Below, piece by piece: positions 1 through 7,173 of a stretch of DNA of 56,018 nucleotides. Each line of letters opens with the position of its first letter. The stretch's first letter is position 1. The stretch comes from a virus. A model generated the notes under the pieces. The model saw nothing but the letters and a program-made list of their open reading frames with translations. It had not been told where the DNA came from and ran no database searches. A program made the translations under genes and the position numbers. The stretch spans positions 1 through 56,018 of IMG/VR virus record IMGVR_UViG_3300049445_000092, one strand, 5' to 3'.

Positions 1-6
1 TTCATC

Positions 7-177
7 TCACTCCCCCAGTGCATGAGCCCCGGCGTGCAGCAGTTCGGCGTAGTGGCGTCGGATGTCGGGTGGTCTCGGTCGGTCGATCAGCAGACGACTG
101 AGCTTGTGGTCATCGACCAGATGGTCCCTCAGCTCGGCCCAGTCCCGGTCCATGGTGACGTGCTTGGAGAGCGTCAC
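7..177 (-). CDS. Small hypothetical protein at the left edge
   Basis: A 56-residue protein read from GTG. Its start overlaps the stop of the terminase-small-subunit-like gene in a GTGA, which suggests translational coupling; an internal ATG at position 153 would give 48 residues. It is rich in Arg, His and Asp, with no recognisable domain or membrane segment. The stop falls in GAGTGAGATG, and almost the same string occurs at the right edge of the window. If the sequence is circular, this gene leads into the small genes upstream of the large terminase. Function unknown. Confidence 0.6.
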   Translation of the reverse strand: MTLSKHVTMDRDWAELRDHLVDDHKLSRLLIDRPRPPDIRRHYAELLHAGAHALGE

Positions 178-722
178 TCTTCGATCACCTCTGCTTCGAT
201 GACGTTCGCTTTCTGCGCTTCCCGGCGGCTAATCGTGGCTTCCATCTCGGCCGTTTCGGATTCCAGTTTGAGCGTGGCTTCGTAGAGCGTGGTCTCGTCC
301 ACCACCCAGACGATCTTCCGCATCGGGGCTTCGGTGCCGCCGACGCGGTCGATGCGTTCCATCACTCGGGTGAGCTGTTCCATGGCTCTGATCTGGCCCG
401 GTGCTCTCGGCGTCGTGGCCTGCTCCCATAGGGACTCCACCATCCCCTCGTAGCGCTGGAGCTGGAGGCTGCGGAGCTTGTCGGCATGGGCCAGCACCTG
501 TTCGTGGAGCCGTTCCATGGCGGCGCCCGTGCGCTCGTAGGCCGTGGAGAGGGCGATGTGCAGCTCCTTGGCGATCTTCATGTAGCTCAGGCCCTTGATC
601 CGAAGCTCCAGGCATTGCAGCTCGCGGGCCAGTGTCTGCGCGTCGCGTCCGGGGCGCGTCACGCCCTTGGTGTTGCCGCCCTTCGGATTCCGTTTGGTCG
701 GTTCGGGGACCGTCGTCGTCAC
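174..722 (-). CDS. Terminase small subunit-like helix-turn-helix protein
   Basis: A 182-residue protein that probably recognises packaging sites and loads the large terminase. After a basic N-terminal tail there is a helix-turn-helix (core residues IKGLSYMKIAKELHIALSTA), then a long helical region and a stretch resembling RAMEQLTRVMERIDRVGG. This resembles the C-terminal part of actinophage small terminase or homeodomain-like proteins. The GTG start is chosen because it overlaps the previous stop as GTGA; an upstream reading would overlap that gene by over 90 bases. On a circular map it lies a few kilobases upstream of the large terminase, the usual place. It could instead be another HTH regulator. 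Confidence 0.6.
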   Translation of the reverse strand: MTTTVPEPTKRNPKGGNTKGVTRPGRDAQTLARELQCLELRIKGLSYMKIAKELHIALSTAYERTGAAMERLHEQVLAHADKLRSLQLQRYEGMVESLWEQATTPRAPGQIRAMEQLTRVMERIDRVGGTEAPMRKIVWVVDETTLYEATLKLESETAEMEATISRREAQKANVIEAEVIEE

Positions 723-1036
723 GGGTTTGAGCGTACCGAATGGTCTGGGCCATTTTCGGCCTGGATTCGGGCTGTCGCGCCGGTCACCGGGTCGGTGAAG
801 ACCACCCAGCACTCGTCACCGGGATGGACGATCCGCACCGCGTCGTGGGCGATAAGCAGGCGTCGCAGCTCGGTCAGGGCGCCTCTCGCCTCGTCCCGCT
901 CGACCCGCAGCCGGGCCACCGTGATCTGGGCGTCCTCGATCTCCCGGTGCAGCCCTTGGGTGACCTCGGCCAGCTCCCGCCACTTCTGGCGCCAGAGGTC
1001 GCCGACTTCTTCGATCCGGTCGACCGAGTCCCTCAT
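719..1036 (-). CDS. Hypothetical coiled-coil protein
   Basis: A 105-residue protein with no family I recognise. Residues from about 5 to 65 are strongly helical and charged, with heptad-like hydrophobics, so a coiled coil is likely. The C-terminal part (around HPGDECWVVFTDPVTG) looks like a short beta unit. It starts at an ATG overlapping the previous stop as ATGA, and its own stop overlaps the terminase-small-like gene as GTGA. It may be a cofactor of the neighbouring DNA-binding protein, but this is inference from position only. Confidence 0.6.
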   Translation of the reverse strand: MRDSVDRIEEVGDLWRQKWRELAEVTQGLHREIEDAQITVARLRVERDEARGALTELRRLLIAHDAVRIVHPGDECWVVFTDPVTGATARIQAENGPDHSVRSNP

Positions 1037-1251
1037 TCGGCCCACTCTACGGATTCCAGCATCAGCCGTTCGATGCCCGCGGCGATCTGGAGGCAGAAGC
1101 AGTGGGGCTGGCAGCCGTTCTCGTAGCAGGGCGGCGCCTTGGCGTCCGAGTAGGCCATCGCCCTGGTGCCGGGCCAGTGCTCGCTGGCGTACTTGCCGCA
1201 CCAGCACGCCTTTGTCCGACTATTGCGCTTGAAGGGGTGTCCCTCGTCCAT
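1033..1251 (-). CDS. Small Cys-rich protein, probably zinc-binding
   Basis: A 72-residue protein with Cys and His clusters (CWC, CYENGC, HCFC), suggesting one or two metal sites; no known family. The ATG has a good ribosome-binding site (AGGAGA, 7 bases away). Just upstream of that lies the CACCCCG leader motif found before many genes here, so this is probably the first gene of a transcript that runs over the left edge. No clear promoter hexamers were found. Confidence 0.65.
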   Translation of the reverse strand: MDEGHPFKRNSRTKACWCGKYASEHWPGTRAMAYSDAKAPPCYENGCQPHCFCLQIAAGIERLMLESVEWAE

Positions 1252-1275
1252 TGGGTTCTCCTGTCTCGGGGTGAT

Positions 1276-1452
1276 TCACTCGGCGCCTGTCCGGTAGCGC
1301 AGCTCGCCCGCCTTGGCTTGCACGGCAAGGCCCCAGGTCTCGATCTGGCCCGCCCGGTGGTGTACTGCCCATCCCAGGCGGTAGAGGGCCTCAGAGAGCC
1401 GTATAGCGGCCTCTCCGGTGATCCTGAGCACATCGCGCTTCACCGGGGTCAC
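1276..1452 (-). CDS. Small hypothetical protein
   Basis: A 58-residue, mostly helical protein (VLRITGEAAIRLSEALYRLG and onward). It starts at GTG overlapping the previous stop as GTGA. It is the last gene of the cluster that begins near position 5360. A 24-base gap with the CACCCCG leader motif separates it from the next gene. No domain recognised. Confidence 0.55.
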   Translation of the reverse strand: MTPVKRDVLRITGEAAIRLSEALYRLGWAVHHRAGQIETWGLAVQAKAGELRYRTGAE

Positions 1453-1724
1453 GGGTAGCGGGTCGGGCCGCGCGGAGCCAGCAGCGGGCACTCGGCCTGG
1501 TGGATGACGTTCAGGATCCGGTAGATGCGGTCGCCCTCCTCCATGAAGCCGTGGCCGAAGACGATCTCGGCGCAGGTGCAGCCCTTGGCCCGGTCGTGCC
1601 GCGCCAGGTGCTCGGCCACCTCCATGGACACCTCCTCGTCCTTGAAGATGACCAGACCCAGATCCTCCAGATGATGGGGTTCACGGCCGGGGAGCAGATC
1701 CCAGATGCGGCGGTCCTCGGTCAC
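1449..1724 (-). CDS. Hypothetical protein
   Basis: A 91-residue protein, predominantly alpha/beta, containing EEVSMEVAEHLARHD and a CTCAEIVFGHGF segment. A GTG overlapping the methyltransferase stop as GTGA is preferred; an ATG 12 bases further upstream is equally possible. The longer upstream reading overlaps the methyltransferase gene and is not credible. Function unknown; its place directly after two methyltransferases may mean a shared role in DNA modification, but this is not shown. Confidence 0.55.
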   Translation of the reverse strand: MTEDRRIWDLLPGREPHHLEDLGLVIFKDEEVSMEVAEHLARHDRAKGCTCAEIVFGHGFMEEGDRIYRILNVIHQAECPLLAPRGPTRYP

Positions 1725-2272
1725 ACACACGCCCATATCTGCCAGCGGTAGGCGTGGGGCCTGTCGTCGTGGATCTCGAAGTGCCGGGCGCTCCACCCGG
1801 ACTTGTCGATCAGCCAGGCGATGTCGATGGGGTCCCACTGCCAGATGTGCTCCCGGTTGCCGCTGTCGTCGTACTCGACGTTGCACCAGGGGGTTGACAG
1901 CAGGAGGCTGTCGAAGCGGTCTCGGATGGCGCAGAGGGCCTCTGAAGGGTCGTTGAGGTGCTCCAGTGTCTCGCTGAAGACGAAGAGCCCGCCGGGTTCG
2001 ACCTGGGTGATGGTCTCGGCCAGCGGGCCGGTGAACTCGTAGCCCGGCGCCAGGTCGCCCAGTTGGAGCCGGTCGGCTTCCAGGCCCCGTGGAATCTGGG
2101 CGCCGTCACCACAGCTCAGGTCGGTCACCTGCTCCTGGCGCCCAAACCAACGGCGTCCGAGGTCGATGGTGATCTGAATCCGCTTCTGGTGGGCGGCGCA
2201 GGAGCCGTCGTGGGGCCGGGCGTACATCCGGGCCAGCTCTTCGGGGTCGGGGAATTCCCGCAGGCGCCTCAC
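1721..2272 (-). CDS. Class I SAM-dependent methyltransferase-like protein
   Basis: A 183-residue protein with a glycine-rich S-adenosylmethionine motif (DLSCGDGAQI, residues 51-60), an acidic residue after the following strand, and a FSETLEHL segment typical of small-molecule class I methyltransferases. It is short for the fold but seems to hold the core strands. The GTG start overlaps the stop of the DNA methyltransferase by four bases. No target-recognition domain is visible, so the substrate cannot be given. It may work with the adjacent DNA methyltransferase, for instance in a hypermodification step. Confidence 0.7.
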   Translation of the reverse strand: MRRLREFPDPEELARMYARPHDGSCAAHQKRIQITIDLGRRWFGRQEQVTDLSCGDGAQIPRGLEADRLQLGDLAPGYEFTGPLAETITQVEPGGLFVFSETLEHLNDPSEALCAIRDRFDSLLLSTPWCNVEYDDSGNREHIWQWDPIDIAWLIDKSGWSARHFEIHDDRPHAYRWQIWACV

Positions 2273-3387
2273 GGCAGCTCCTCGAAGCGTTCGACGGTCA
2301 GGAACATGGGACCAACCTTTCGCAGGGCCAATTCCGCATTGCGCTCATCGAGTTCGATCCCGAGAGCGTCGCGCCCGTGGCCCGTGGCGACGGCCAGCAC
2401 TGTCCCAGTGCCGCAGAACGGATCAACTACCAGCCCACGCCGATACGCGTTGTGCTGACAATCGGTCCAGCCGGTGGTGGCGACCGTCTTCGTGGCCCGG
2501 CCCAGCCGCATGGCCTGGGCACTGCCGTGGACATCCCCGGATGCCACGAACGCCTTGACCCGCGCCTCGCTCTTCTGGACCACCGGGTCACGCTGGGCTT
2601 CGTACTCCACGTCGATGATCCGCTCGCTGGGCCTGCCACACGCGGTGCAGACGCGCTCGGGACACATCGTCGCGATCGGAATCACGCACAGCTCGTCAGG
2701 AAAGGTGGCGAAGTGGCCGCTGGCTTGGGCTTGTGTCGGGATCCGCCAGGTGTCCTGCTGGGGGGAGCCGTTCCCGTTCAGGGCTGCTTGGGCGTCGAAG
2801 TAGCGGGTGGTGTGCTTGCAAGCGATCGCCATGTCGCTCGTAGCGGGCCTGTACTTGTCGCTGAGGATCGACGGCATGGGGTTGGGACGCCACCACCGGA
2901 CGACGTTGCGGACCCGCCAGCGGGGCGTCTGGCGCCCTGTGAGGGGGTTCTGACCGTAGGCCAGGGTGACCCGGAACAGCTCGGGGATCATGGTGACGCT
3001 CTTCGGCAGGGGCCACGCTTCGCGGTTGGCGCGGGCACGCTTGGCGCTGCCGTGCTCAGGATCGGGCTGGCCGTCCCGCCAGCCACCGGGCTGGTAGTCG
3101 CCGCCGCTGCCCCCGGATCCGCTGTAGGTGTCGCCCAGCTCGACGCAGAGGCTGCCGTGCGGCGCCAGGACGCGCCCGCATTCCTCGATGACCTCCATCA
3201 GGGCGTCGATGTACTCGCCCGGCGTCGCCTCCTGACCGATCTCCATCGGCTTCAGCGGATGATCGTCGTCCAGGTAGCTACGCAGCGCGATGAACGGCGG
3301 GCTGAAAAGGAACATATCGGCCGAGTCGTCGGGCAGGGACGCCAGGACGCTCAGGGCATCGCCGATCAGATAGGTGGCGTGGCTCAC
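2269..3387 (-). CDS. DNA methyltransferase (N4-cytosine/N6-adenine type)
   Basis: A 372-residue enzyme expected to methylate DNA at an exocyclic amino group with S-adenosylmethionine. The catalytic motif SPPF (29-32) comes first and the SAM-binding motif DPFCGTG (322-328) last, the permuted order of N4/N6 methylases. The middle part contains VRNVVRWWRPNPMPS, common in phage and actinobacterial methylases, and a CTACGRP zinc-like element. A GTG start overlapping the previous stop is chosen. No restriction endonuclease gene is adjacent, so it is probably an orphan enzyme protecting phage DNA from host restriction. SPPF rather than DPPY slightly favours N4-cytosine. Confidence 0.85.
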   Translation of the reverse strand: MSHATYLIGDALSVLASLPDDSADMFLFSPPFIALRSYLDDDHPLKPMEIGQEATPGEYIDALMEVIEECGRVLAPHGSLCVELGDTYSGSGGSGGDYQPGGWRDGQPDPEHGSAKRARANREAWPLPKSVTMIPELFRVTLAYGQNPLTGRQTPRWRVRNVVRWWRPNPMPSILSDKYRPATSDMAIACKHTTRYFDAQAALNGNGSPQQDTWRIPTQAQASGHFATFPDELCVIPIATMCPERVCTACGRPSERIIDVEYEAQRDPVVQKSEARVKAFVASGDVHGSAQAMRLGRATKTVATTGWTDCQHNAYRRGLVVDPFCGTGTVLAVATGHGRDALGIELDERNAELALRKVGPMFLTVERFEELP

Positions 3388-3584
3388 TGGTCCCCTTCGT
3401 AGGTCAGTTCGACCACCTTGGTGGCGCATGGTGCTGAGCAGATATCGAAGGTGTCGGGCTTGTTCTCCCGGCCCTTCTGGCGCACATGCAGCCGCCGCCA
3501 GTTCTCGGGGATGGCCCGTGTGGATCCTTCGACCACGACGGTGGCGCCGCAGCCGTCACACCGGACTGAACGGCCCAACGTCAT
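3384..3584 (-). CDS. Small zinc-ribbon protein
   Basis: A 66-residue protein with two Cys pairs, CDGC near residue 9 and CSAPC near 50, spaced as in a zinc ribbon. The ATG has a strong ribosome-binding site (GAGGAGG) but lies 29 bases inside the preceding gene. It is one of a run of small Cys-pair proteins between 3.4 and 5.0 kb. No known partner; nucleic-acid binding is a guess. Confidence 0.7.
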   Translation of the reverse strand: MTLGRSVRCDGCGATVVVEGSTRAIPENWRRLHVRQKGRENKPDTFDICSAPCATKVVELTYEGDQ

Positions 3585-3702
3585 CCTCGTCCTCCTCGCA
3601 ATGATGTTCGTCCAGCCAGAGCTGGGCCGTGGCGCCGTCCTCGAACGGCTGGCTGACGGCGTCGCAGGCGAAGCACTCCACGAAGATGCGGATCTTGCTC
3701 AC
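3556..3702 (-). CDS. Small acidic Cys-containing protein
   Basis: A 48-residue protein starting at GTG within a GTGA overlap. It has a CFAC pair near residue 10, a second Cys in HHCEEDEDDVG, and a very acidic C-terminal half. The arrangement resembles a small zinc finger of the type that feeds on a partner protein. Its last 29 bases overlap the next gene. Function unknown. Confidence 0.55.
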   Translation of the reverse strand: MSKIRIFVECFACDAVSQPFEDGATAQLWLDEHHCEEDEDDVGPFSPV

Positions 3703-3917
3703 TTGGTCTCGACGTAGTTGTGGCGGGCGCGGATGACCAGCGCTCCCACGATCCACACGGCCAGAGCGATGAAGAACGGCCACGCGCTGCGAACCGATCC
3801 GCTCAGCAACAGCCAGGGCGTCATCCAGATTCCAAAGAGCAGGGCCTTGCCGTCCAGCGTGCCCCGGCGGTGCCGGGGTTGACGACGCAGCAGCAGCCAG
3901 AGGGCGATCAGGAACAT
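3699..3917 (-). CDS. Small membrane protein
   Basis: A 72-residue protein with an N-terminal hydrophobic stretch (FLIALWLLL), a basic loop, then two more hydrophobic segments (around ALLFGIWMTPWLLL and FFIALAVWIVGALVI), giving probably two to three membrane helices. The ATG overlaps the previous stop as TGATG. It is not near the endolysin, so a holin role is unlikely. A membrane role during early infection, such as exclusion, is possible but not shown. Confidence 0.6.
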   Translation of the reverse strand: MFLIALWLLLRRQPRHRRGTLDGKALLFGIWMTPWLLLSGSVRSAWPFFIALAVWIVGALVIRARHNYVETK

Positions 3918-4153
3918 CAGATCCGCCACTGGTTGGCGTCGGGGCAGCTGGCAAAATGCGATCGGTAGCGGGGGGGGTCGACACCTTGACGGGGGAAGTT
4001 CCACGCGACCTTGTCCATGACCCCAGTCTCGGTGTCCCAGTCGACCGCGATGTTGCCGCCAGGGACCGGATCAGCATCCAGCGGCATCTGCTTGCCGCCA
4101 GGCTTCATCGTGATCCAACGCACCGTGGCCCCGCACGAACGACACGCGGCCAT
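3917..4153 (-). CDS. Small putative zinc-binding protein
   Basis: A 78-residue protein that begins with a CRSCG pair and ends with a HFASCP segment, leaving about 60 residues between the halves of a possible metal site. The middle holds a DADPVPGGNIAVD beta stretch. It starts at an ATG in a TGATG overlap. The layout is common in small actinophage proteins of unknown role. Confidence 0.6.
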   Translation of the reverse strand: MAACRSCGATVRWITMKPGGKQMPLDADPVPGGNIAVDWDTETGVMDKVAWNFPRQGVDPPRYRSHFASCPDANQWRI

Positions 4154-4452
4154 CAGCTCAGCCCCTGCGCGCCCACGATGGCAACCGACGGCGGGATGGC
4201 GTGGCACTCATCGCACCAGTAGCTGGAGCTGACGCTGCCGTCCCGGTTGTTGGGCTTGGCCCAGACGTGGAGCCCACCGGCCTCGCAGGGCTCGTAGAGC
4301 AGCAGTGTGCGGCGGTTCAGGGCGACGGTCTTGGCGTGCTCCTCGTCGGACGCGATGAACGCCCAGAACTCACGGGGGTCGTAGTAGCAGATGAGGCTGT
4401 TGTTACGGGCGAACTCCATCGCCGGGGCCGGTAGATGAAAGAAGTGCTTCAT
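4153..4452 (-). CDS. Hypothetical protein with C-terminal Cys pair
   Basis: A 99-residue protein starting at an ATG in a TGATG overlap. The first 60 residues look alpha/beta (YYDPREFWAFIASDEEHAK); near the C-terminus there is a CDECH metal-type motif. I do not recognise a family. It sits between a membrane-anchored coiled-coil protein and a zinc protein in a tightly coupled gene string. Confidence 0.55.
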   Translation of the reverse strand: MKHFFHLPAPAMEFARNNSLICYYDPREFWAFIASDEEHAKTVALNRRTLLLYEPCEAGGLHVWAKPNNRDGSVSSSYWCDECHAIPPSVAIVGAQGLS

Positions 4453-4667
4453 CAGTGCGTCGCTTTCAGCAGGGCCACGTCTTGGCGCAGCTCTTGAATG
4501 TGAACGTCCATCATTTCAATGCGCCTGCCCATCCGTTCCTCGCTCTGGTCGATCCGTCTGCTCAGTTCGATGAGCTGCTGGCCGAAGAAGTACACGATGC
4601 CCAGCGTCGTTCCGAGGAACGCCACCGACACGGTGATGAAGACGGTCAGTGTCGCGGCGGTGCTCAT
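4452..4667 (-). CDS. Membrane-anchored coiled-coil protein
   Basis: A 71-residue protein with one hydrophobic helix (residues about 6-28, TLTVFITVSVAFLGTTLGIV) followed by a charged helical tail (QLIELSRRIDQSEERMGRR) likely to form a coiled coil in the cytoplasm. The topology resembles small phage membrane proteins and some antiholin or exclusion proteins. It starts at an ATG overlapping the preceding stop as ATGA. It lies far from the lysis genes, so the role stays open. Confidence 0.6.
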   Translation of the reverse strand: MSTAATLTVFITVSVAFLGTTLGIVYFFGQQLIELSRRIDQSEERMGRRIEMMDVHIQELRQDVALLKATH

Positions 4668-5014
4668 CGTGCGGCCTTTCGTGCGTGGTCGCGCTCGGCG
4701 CACTGCCGGGCGCTCGGTTCGTCGTCGTAGATGCCCTTGCACACCGGGCAGCGCCAGCCGCCCCCTGGTGTCTCGCTCGGGTTGGTGTAGAGCAGGATCC
4801 GCCCACCGCGGCGCACGGTCTCGCTCCCGGCGGGCCGTGTGAGCTTCATCCGCCTGCGGCAGCCTCCACAGGTCGCCCACGCCCCCGCGGGCTGCTCCTC
4901 GCCGACGGTGAAGGTCTTCAGCCGCTTGCCGCAGAGCGTCCGCTTGGGGGCGTCCTGGGCCACCAGATGGATGGTGCCGGTGTCCGCGTTCTCGATGTGG
5001 TCGTAGGCGGTCAT
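4664..5014 (-). CDS. Small protein with two Cys clusters
   Basis: A 116-residue protein with a CGKR...CGGCRRR cluster in the first half and WRCPVCKGIY...C...H near the C-terminus, the latter a classic zinc-finger layout. A basic middle region (MKLTRPAGSETVRRGGR) could bind nucleic acid. It starts at ATG in an ATGA overlap. A role as a small transcription or host-takeover factor is possible; no family assigned. Confidence 0.6.
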   Translation of the reverse strand: MTAYDHIENADTGTIHLVAQDAPKRTLCGKRLKTFTVGEEQPAGAWATCGGCRRRMKLTRPAGSETVRRGGRILLYTNPSETPGGGWRCPVCKGIYDDEPSARQCAERDHARKAAR

Positions 5015-5226
5015 CGGCGTGCCCGATTGCGGGGGTACTTCCAGTCCTGACCGAAGCGGTCAGGGAAGGCGTAGGCGTCGGGGTCGACGGGCTCCTCGTA
5101 GTCGTCGTCAGGAACGACGATCTCGATCTGGCGCATGAGCCGGGCACGCCCGGCGACATCGTCGGGCATCAGCTCGACCAGGCGTTGGCACTCGGCCTGG
5201 TACTCGGCGGGCGTCATCTGGGTCAT
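5011..5226 (-). CDS. Small hypothetical protein
   Basis: A 71-residue acidic protein (MTPAEYQAECQRLVELMP..., then DDDYEEPVDPDAY) with an N-terminal helical half and an extended C-terminal half. It starts at ATG in an ATGA overlap. No domain recognised. Confidence 0.6.
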   Translation of the reverse strand: MTQMTPAEYQAECQRLVELMPDDVAGRARLMRQIEIVVPDDDYEEPVDPDAYAFPDRFGQDWKYPRNRARR

Positions 5227-5360
5227 CGCTCGTCCTCGGGATCGAACGCCTCGGTGTGCTCACAGGCACCCAGCTGGAACGCCGCGCAGCAGACATCGGG
5301 ATCGGCGTCCCACAGGGCGGGGCCTTGACCGAAGCGCTCTTCGGCTTCGTGCAGGTTCAT
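5223..5360 (-). CDS. Small hypothetical protein, first gene of the promoter P1 transcript
   Basis: A 45-residue protein with a CC pair and a further Cys (DVCCAAF, GACEHTE), possibly metal-binding. The ATG has a ribosome-binding site (GAGAGG). It is the first gene behind the strong promoter just upstream, and its leader has the shared CACCCCG motif near the predicted 5' end. It leads a tightly coupled string of genes running down to about 1.3 kb. Function unknown. Confidence 0.65.
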   Translation of the reverse strand: MNLHEAEERFGQGPALWDADPDVCCAAFQLGACEHTEAFDPEDER

Positions 5361-5375
5361 GGCTTCCTCTCGTAT

Positions 5376-5419
5376 CGGGGTGACAGCTCGATCATAGGGT
5401 CCGCGGACCCCAGGATCAA
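5376..5419 (-). promoter_or_regulatory. Promoter P1 with spacer palindrome
   Basis: On the minus strand: -35 TTGATC (5414-5419), 17-base spacer, -10 TATGAT (5391-5396). The spacer contains a perfect 14-base palindrome GGGTCCGCGGACCC (5397-5410), a probable operator. The CACCCCG leader motif (5376-5382) follows at about the start of the transcript. Confidence 0.75.
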
Positions 5420-5667
5420 GCCAGCTCGGTGATGGCCCGGTAGGCGGCTTCGGCGTAGTCGCCCAGGCTGACGCCCTGGTCGGCGATGTTGTCCATCGCC
5501 TGCTCGGCCTTCTTCAGGTAGTAGTCGGGCATGGTCTCGGGGATGCCCACGACTTGAAGGGCGATGACGGCCAGCTGCTTGAACTCCAGCGGCCCCCTGG
5601 ACGCCTCCAGGGCGTCCACGAAGCGGGCCGTGATGACATCCACGAAGGTGAAGCTCTCGGCGGTCAC
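5416..5667 (-). CDS. Hypothetical protein
   Basis: An 83-residue, mostly helical protein (SFTFVDVITARFVDALEASRG ... YYLKKAEQAMDNIADQG). The GTG start overlaps the stop of the previous gene as GTGA. Its last codons overlap the -35 box of P1. It is the second and last gene of the P2 transcript. No known family. Confidence 0.6.
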   Translation of the reverse strand: MTAESFTFVDVITARFVDALEASRGPLEFKQLAVIALQVVGIPETMPDYYLKKAEQAMDNIADQGVSLGDYAEAAYRAITELA

Positions 5668-6563
5668 TGGGCCACCTCCACAAGCTCGATCTTCGGGGCG
5701 GGCTGGACGGTGACCTTCGTCGGGCGCTTGCCGAAGGCGAAGGCGGGATCCCGGTCGCTGACCGTGAGGTTGGCGGTCAGGGTGACCGTGTCGCCCCGCT
5801 CCACGTCCACGTTGGTGGGGACGGTGACCCAGCACAGCCAGATTCCCTCCGGCGTGGTGACCTTGACGGTCATCTTGAGCTGGCTCCCGTAGTAGCCCTC
5901 GTGGAGCTTCCGGCCCACCACCGTGCCGGTGAAGGTCTGGCGCCCGGCGGGGGCGTCGACCTTGACCTCTTCGGGGGCGTCGGCCTGGTTGACCTTCTCG
6001 GCTTCCCGGTCGATCACCTTCACGATGGCTGCGAGCTGGCGCTCGCTCAGGGTGCCGTAGAGGCGCCCCTTACGCAGCACGTCCTTCACGAAGTCGTTCG
6101 TGCTGGCGTCCAGGGCCTCCCAGTCGGCCGCGTGCTCGGCCCGGTAGGTGTTCCACCCCTGAAGGATCTTCTGAGCCTCACGGTCCAGCTGAGCCTGCTT
6201 GCGGAGGCGGTCGAAGGTCGCCTTGTCATAGGTGAACCGGCCCTCGGCGCAGGTCTCGCCCACCGCGATGTGGTCGCCCGTGGGGCCGTGGCGGAAGACG
6301 CCGACGTAGCGGATCCGGGCGCCACAGTGATCGCACTGCCAGCAGGTGCCGTAGGCGGCGGTCTTGCTGACCTCGACCAGGCCCCGCAGCCAGCGGTACT
6401 CGGCGTTCAGCCAGTTCGTGCCGATCTGCTCGGTGCCGTCGTCCATGGTGTAGGTCTGGGGGTCGCCCATGAACGATCCGGGGGCGGGGCTGTTGTCGAA
6501 GCCTCCCACCCAGGTGTACTGCTCCGGGTCGAACTCGGCGGGGCGGTGGATGTCGGTTCGCAT
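5664..6563 (-). CDS. Hypothetical protein with Cys cluster and OB-like C-terminus
   Basis: A 299-residue protein. Residues about 70-115 carry CWQCDHCGARIRY and a later GETCAEGR, probably a zinc site. The middle is helical. The C-terminal 90 residues (from TFTGTVVGRKLHEGYYGSQLKMTVKV) alternate beta strands as in an OB fold, as seen in proteins that bind single-stranded nucleic acid. The ATG is chosen for its AAGGAGC ribosome-binding site; the longer reading runs into the promoter. It heads the P2 transcript. A DNA-replication accessory role is a reasonable guess, not a finding. Confidence 0.65.
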   Translation of the reverse strand: MRTDIHRPAEFDPEQYTWVGGFDNSPAPGSFMGDPQTYTMDDGTEQIGTNWLNAEYRWLRGLVEVSKTAAYGTCWQCDHCGARIRYVGVFRHGPTGDHIAVGETCAEGRFTYDKATFDRLRKQAQLDREAQKILQGWNTYRAEHAADWEALDASTNDFVKDVLRKGRLYGTLSERQLAAIVKVIDREAEKVNQADAPEEVKVDAPAGRQTFTGTVVGRKLHEGYYGSQLKMTVKVTTPEGIWLCWVTVPTNVDVERGDTVTLTANLTVSDRDPAFAFGKRPTKVTVQPAPKIELVEVAQ

Positions 6564-6578
6564 TGCTGCTCCTTGTGT

Positions 6579-6623
6579 CGGGGTGACGCCGTCATCATAG
6601 GGGTCCGGGGACCCCTCGGTCAA
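6579..6623 (-). promoter_or_regulatory. Promoter P2 with spacer palindrome
   Basis: On the minus strand: -35 TTGACC (6618-6623), 18-base spacer, -10 TATGAT (6594-6599). The spacer holds GGGGTC-CGGG-GACCCC (6600-6615), the same dyad type as in P1. The CACCCCG motif (6579-6585) follows the -10 box and precedes the ribosome-binding site. Confidence 0.75.
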
Positions 6624-6847
6624 GTCGTCGGCTCCCCCGCTTCGATCTGGCGGACGTTACGGGCGAAGTGGCGCCAGGCCCGCACGTCGCTGGATGTCGC
6701 CGCCGTGAACACCGACCGCCCACTGGGGTGGGTGACGCGGACGTGATTCCCTCCGGTCATGCTGACCGTCCAGCCGCGTCTAACCAGTTGGCGGATCAGC
6801 TTGCGGTGCTCGCCCTTGATCCCGCTGATGAGACTGTCGGTGCTCAT
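6620..6847 (-). CDS. HicA-like small protein
   Basis: A 75-residue protein with the layout of the HicA/YcfA fold: an N-terminal helix (HRKLIRQLVRRGWTV), a strand with a conserved GGNH (His35), a second strand and a C-terminal helix with basic residues. HicA toxins are mRNA interferases using that His. No HicB-like antitoxin gene is next to it, so it may be a domesticated RNA-binding protein. The ATG overlaps the lipoprotein stop as ATGA. Last gene of the P3 transcript. Confidence 0.6.
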   Translation of the reverse strand: MSTDSLISGIKGEHRKLIRQLVRRGWTVSMTGGNHVRVTHPSGRSVFTAATSSDVRAWRHFARNVRQIEAGEPTT

Positions 6848-7173
6848 AGCGTGGCGTTGGGATCGGGACAGTTGGCGGCAATGAAGCGACCGACCCGCTG
6901 GACACGCCCGGTGGTGGTGGTAAGAGCGCCGGTCGCGCTGAGATCATCGGCTGCCGCCCGAAGATCGGCCCGAATCCTGCCATCGGGAACTTCAGCAGCC
7001 AGCTCTCTGAGTCGACTCGCTTCTTCGGTAGCCGAAAGCGTGGGGCCAGAGTGGTGCGCCACCAGATCGTTGCAGAACGCCGCTGTGCTCGCCTCGGTGC
7101 CGCTAGAGCAGCTCGCCAGCGTTGTTGCTCCCAGCAGCAGCGCTCCAGACAGCACCCATTTCGCTGCTCTCAT
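6844..7173 (-). CDS. Putative lipoprotein
   Basis: A 109-residue protein with an N-terminal signal peptide (basic start, hydrophobic core LLLGATT) and a lipobox LASC with Cys22, so it should be lipid-anchored on the outer face of the host membrane. The mature part is helical, with two further Cys residues that could form a disulfide. Lipoproteins in phage early operons are often superinfection-exclusion factors; that function is inferred here. It starts at ATG in an ATGA overlap, between a HicA-like gene and a small basic protein. Confidence 0.7.
   Translation of the reverse strand: MRAAKWVLSGALLLGATTLASCSSGTEASTAAFCNDLVAHHSGPTLSATEEASRLRELAAEVPDGRIRADLRAAADDLSATGALTTTTGRVQRVGRFIAANCPDPNATL

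Noticed and set aside
1-12. Perfect terminal overlap proving a circular assembly
   Set aside because: Only 10 bases match exactly (11 of 12 with one mismatch), and both copies are common stop-start strings, so it is only suggestive.
4452-4667. Second holin
   Set aside because: It has a single membrane helix and coiled-coil tail but is far from the endolysin and in an early operon, so it is left as a membrane protein.
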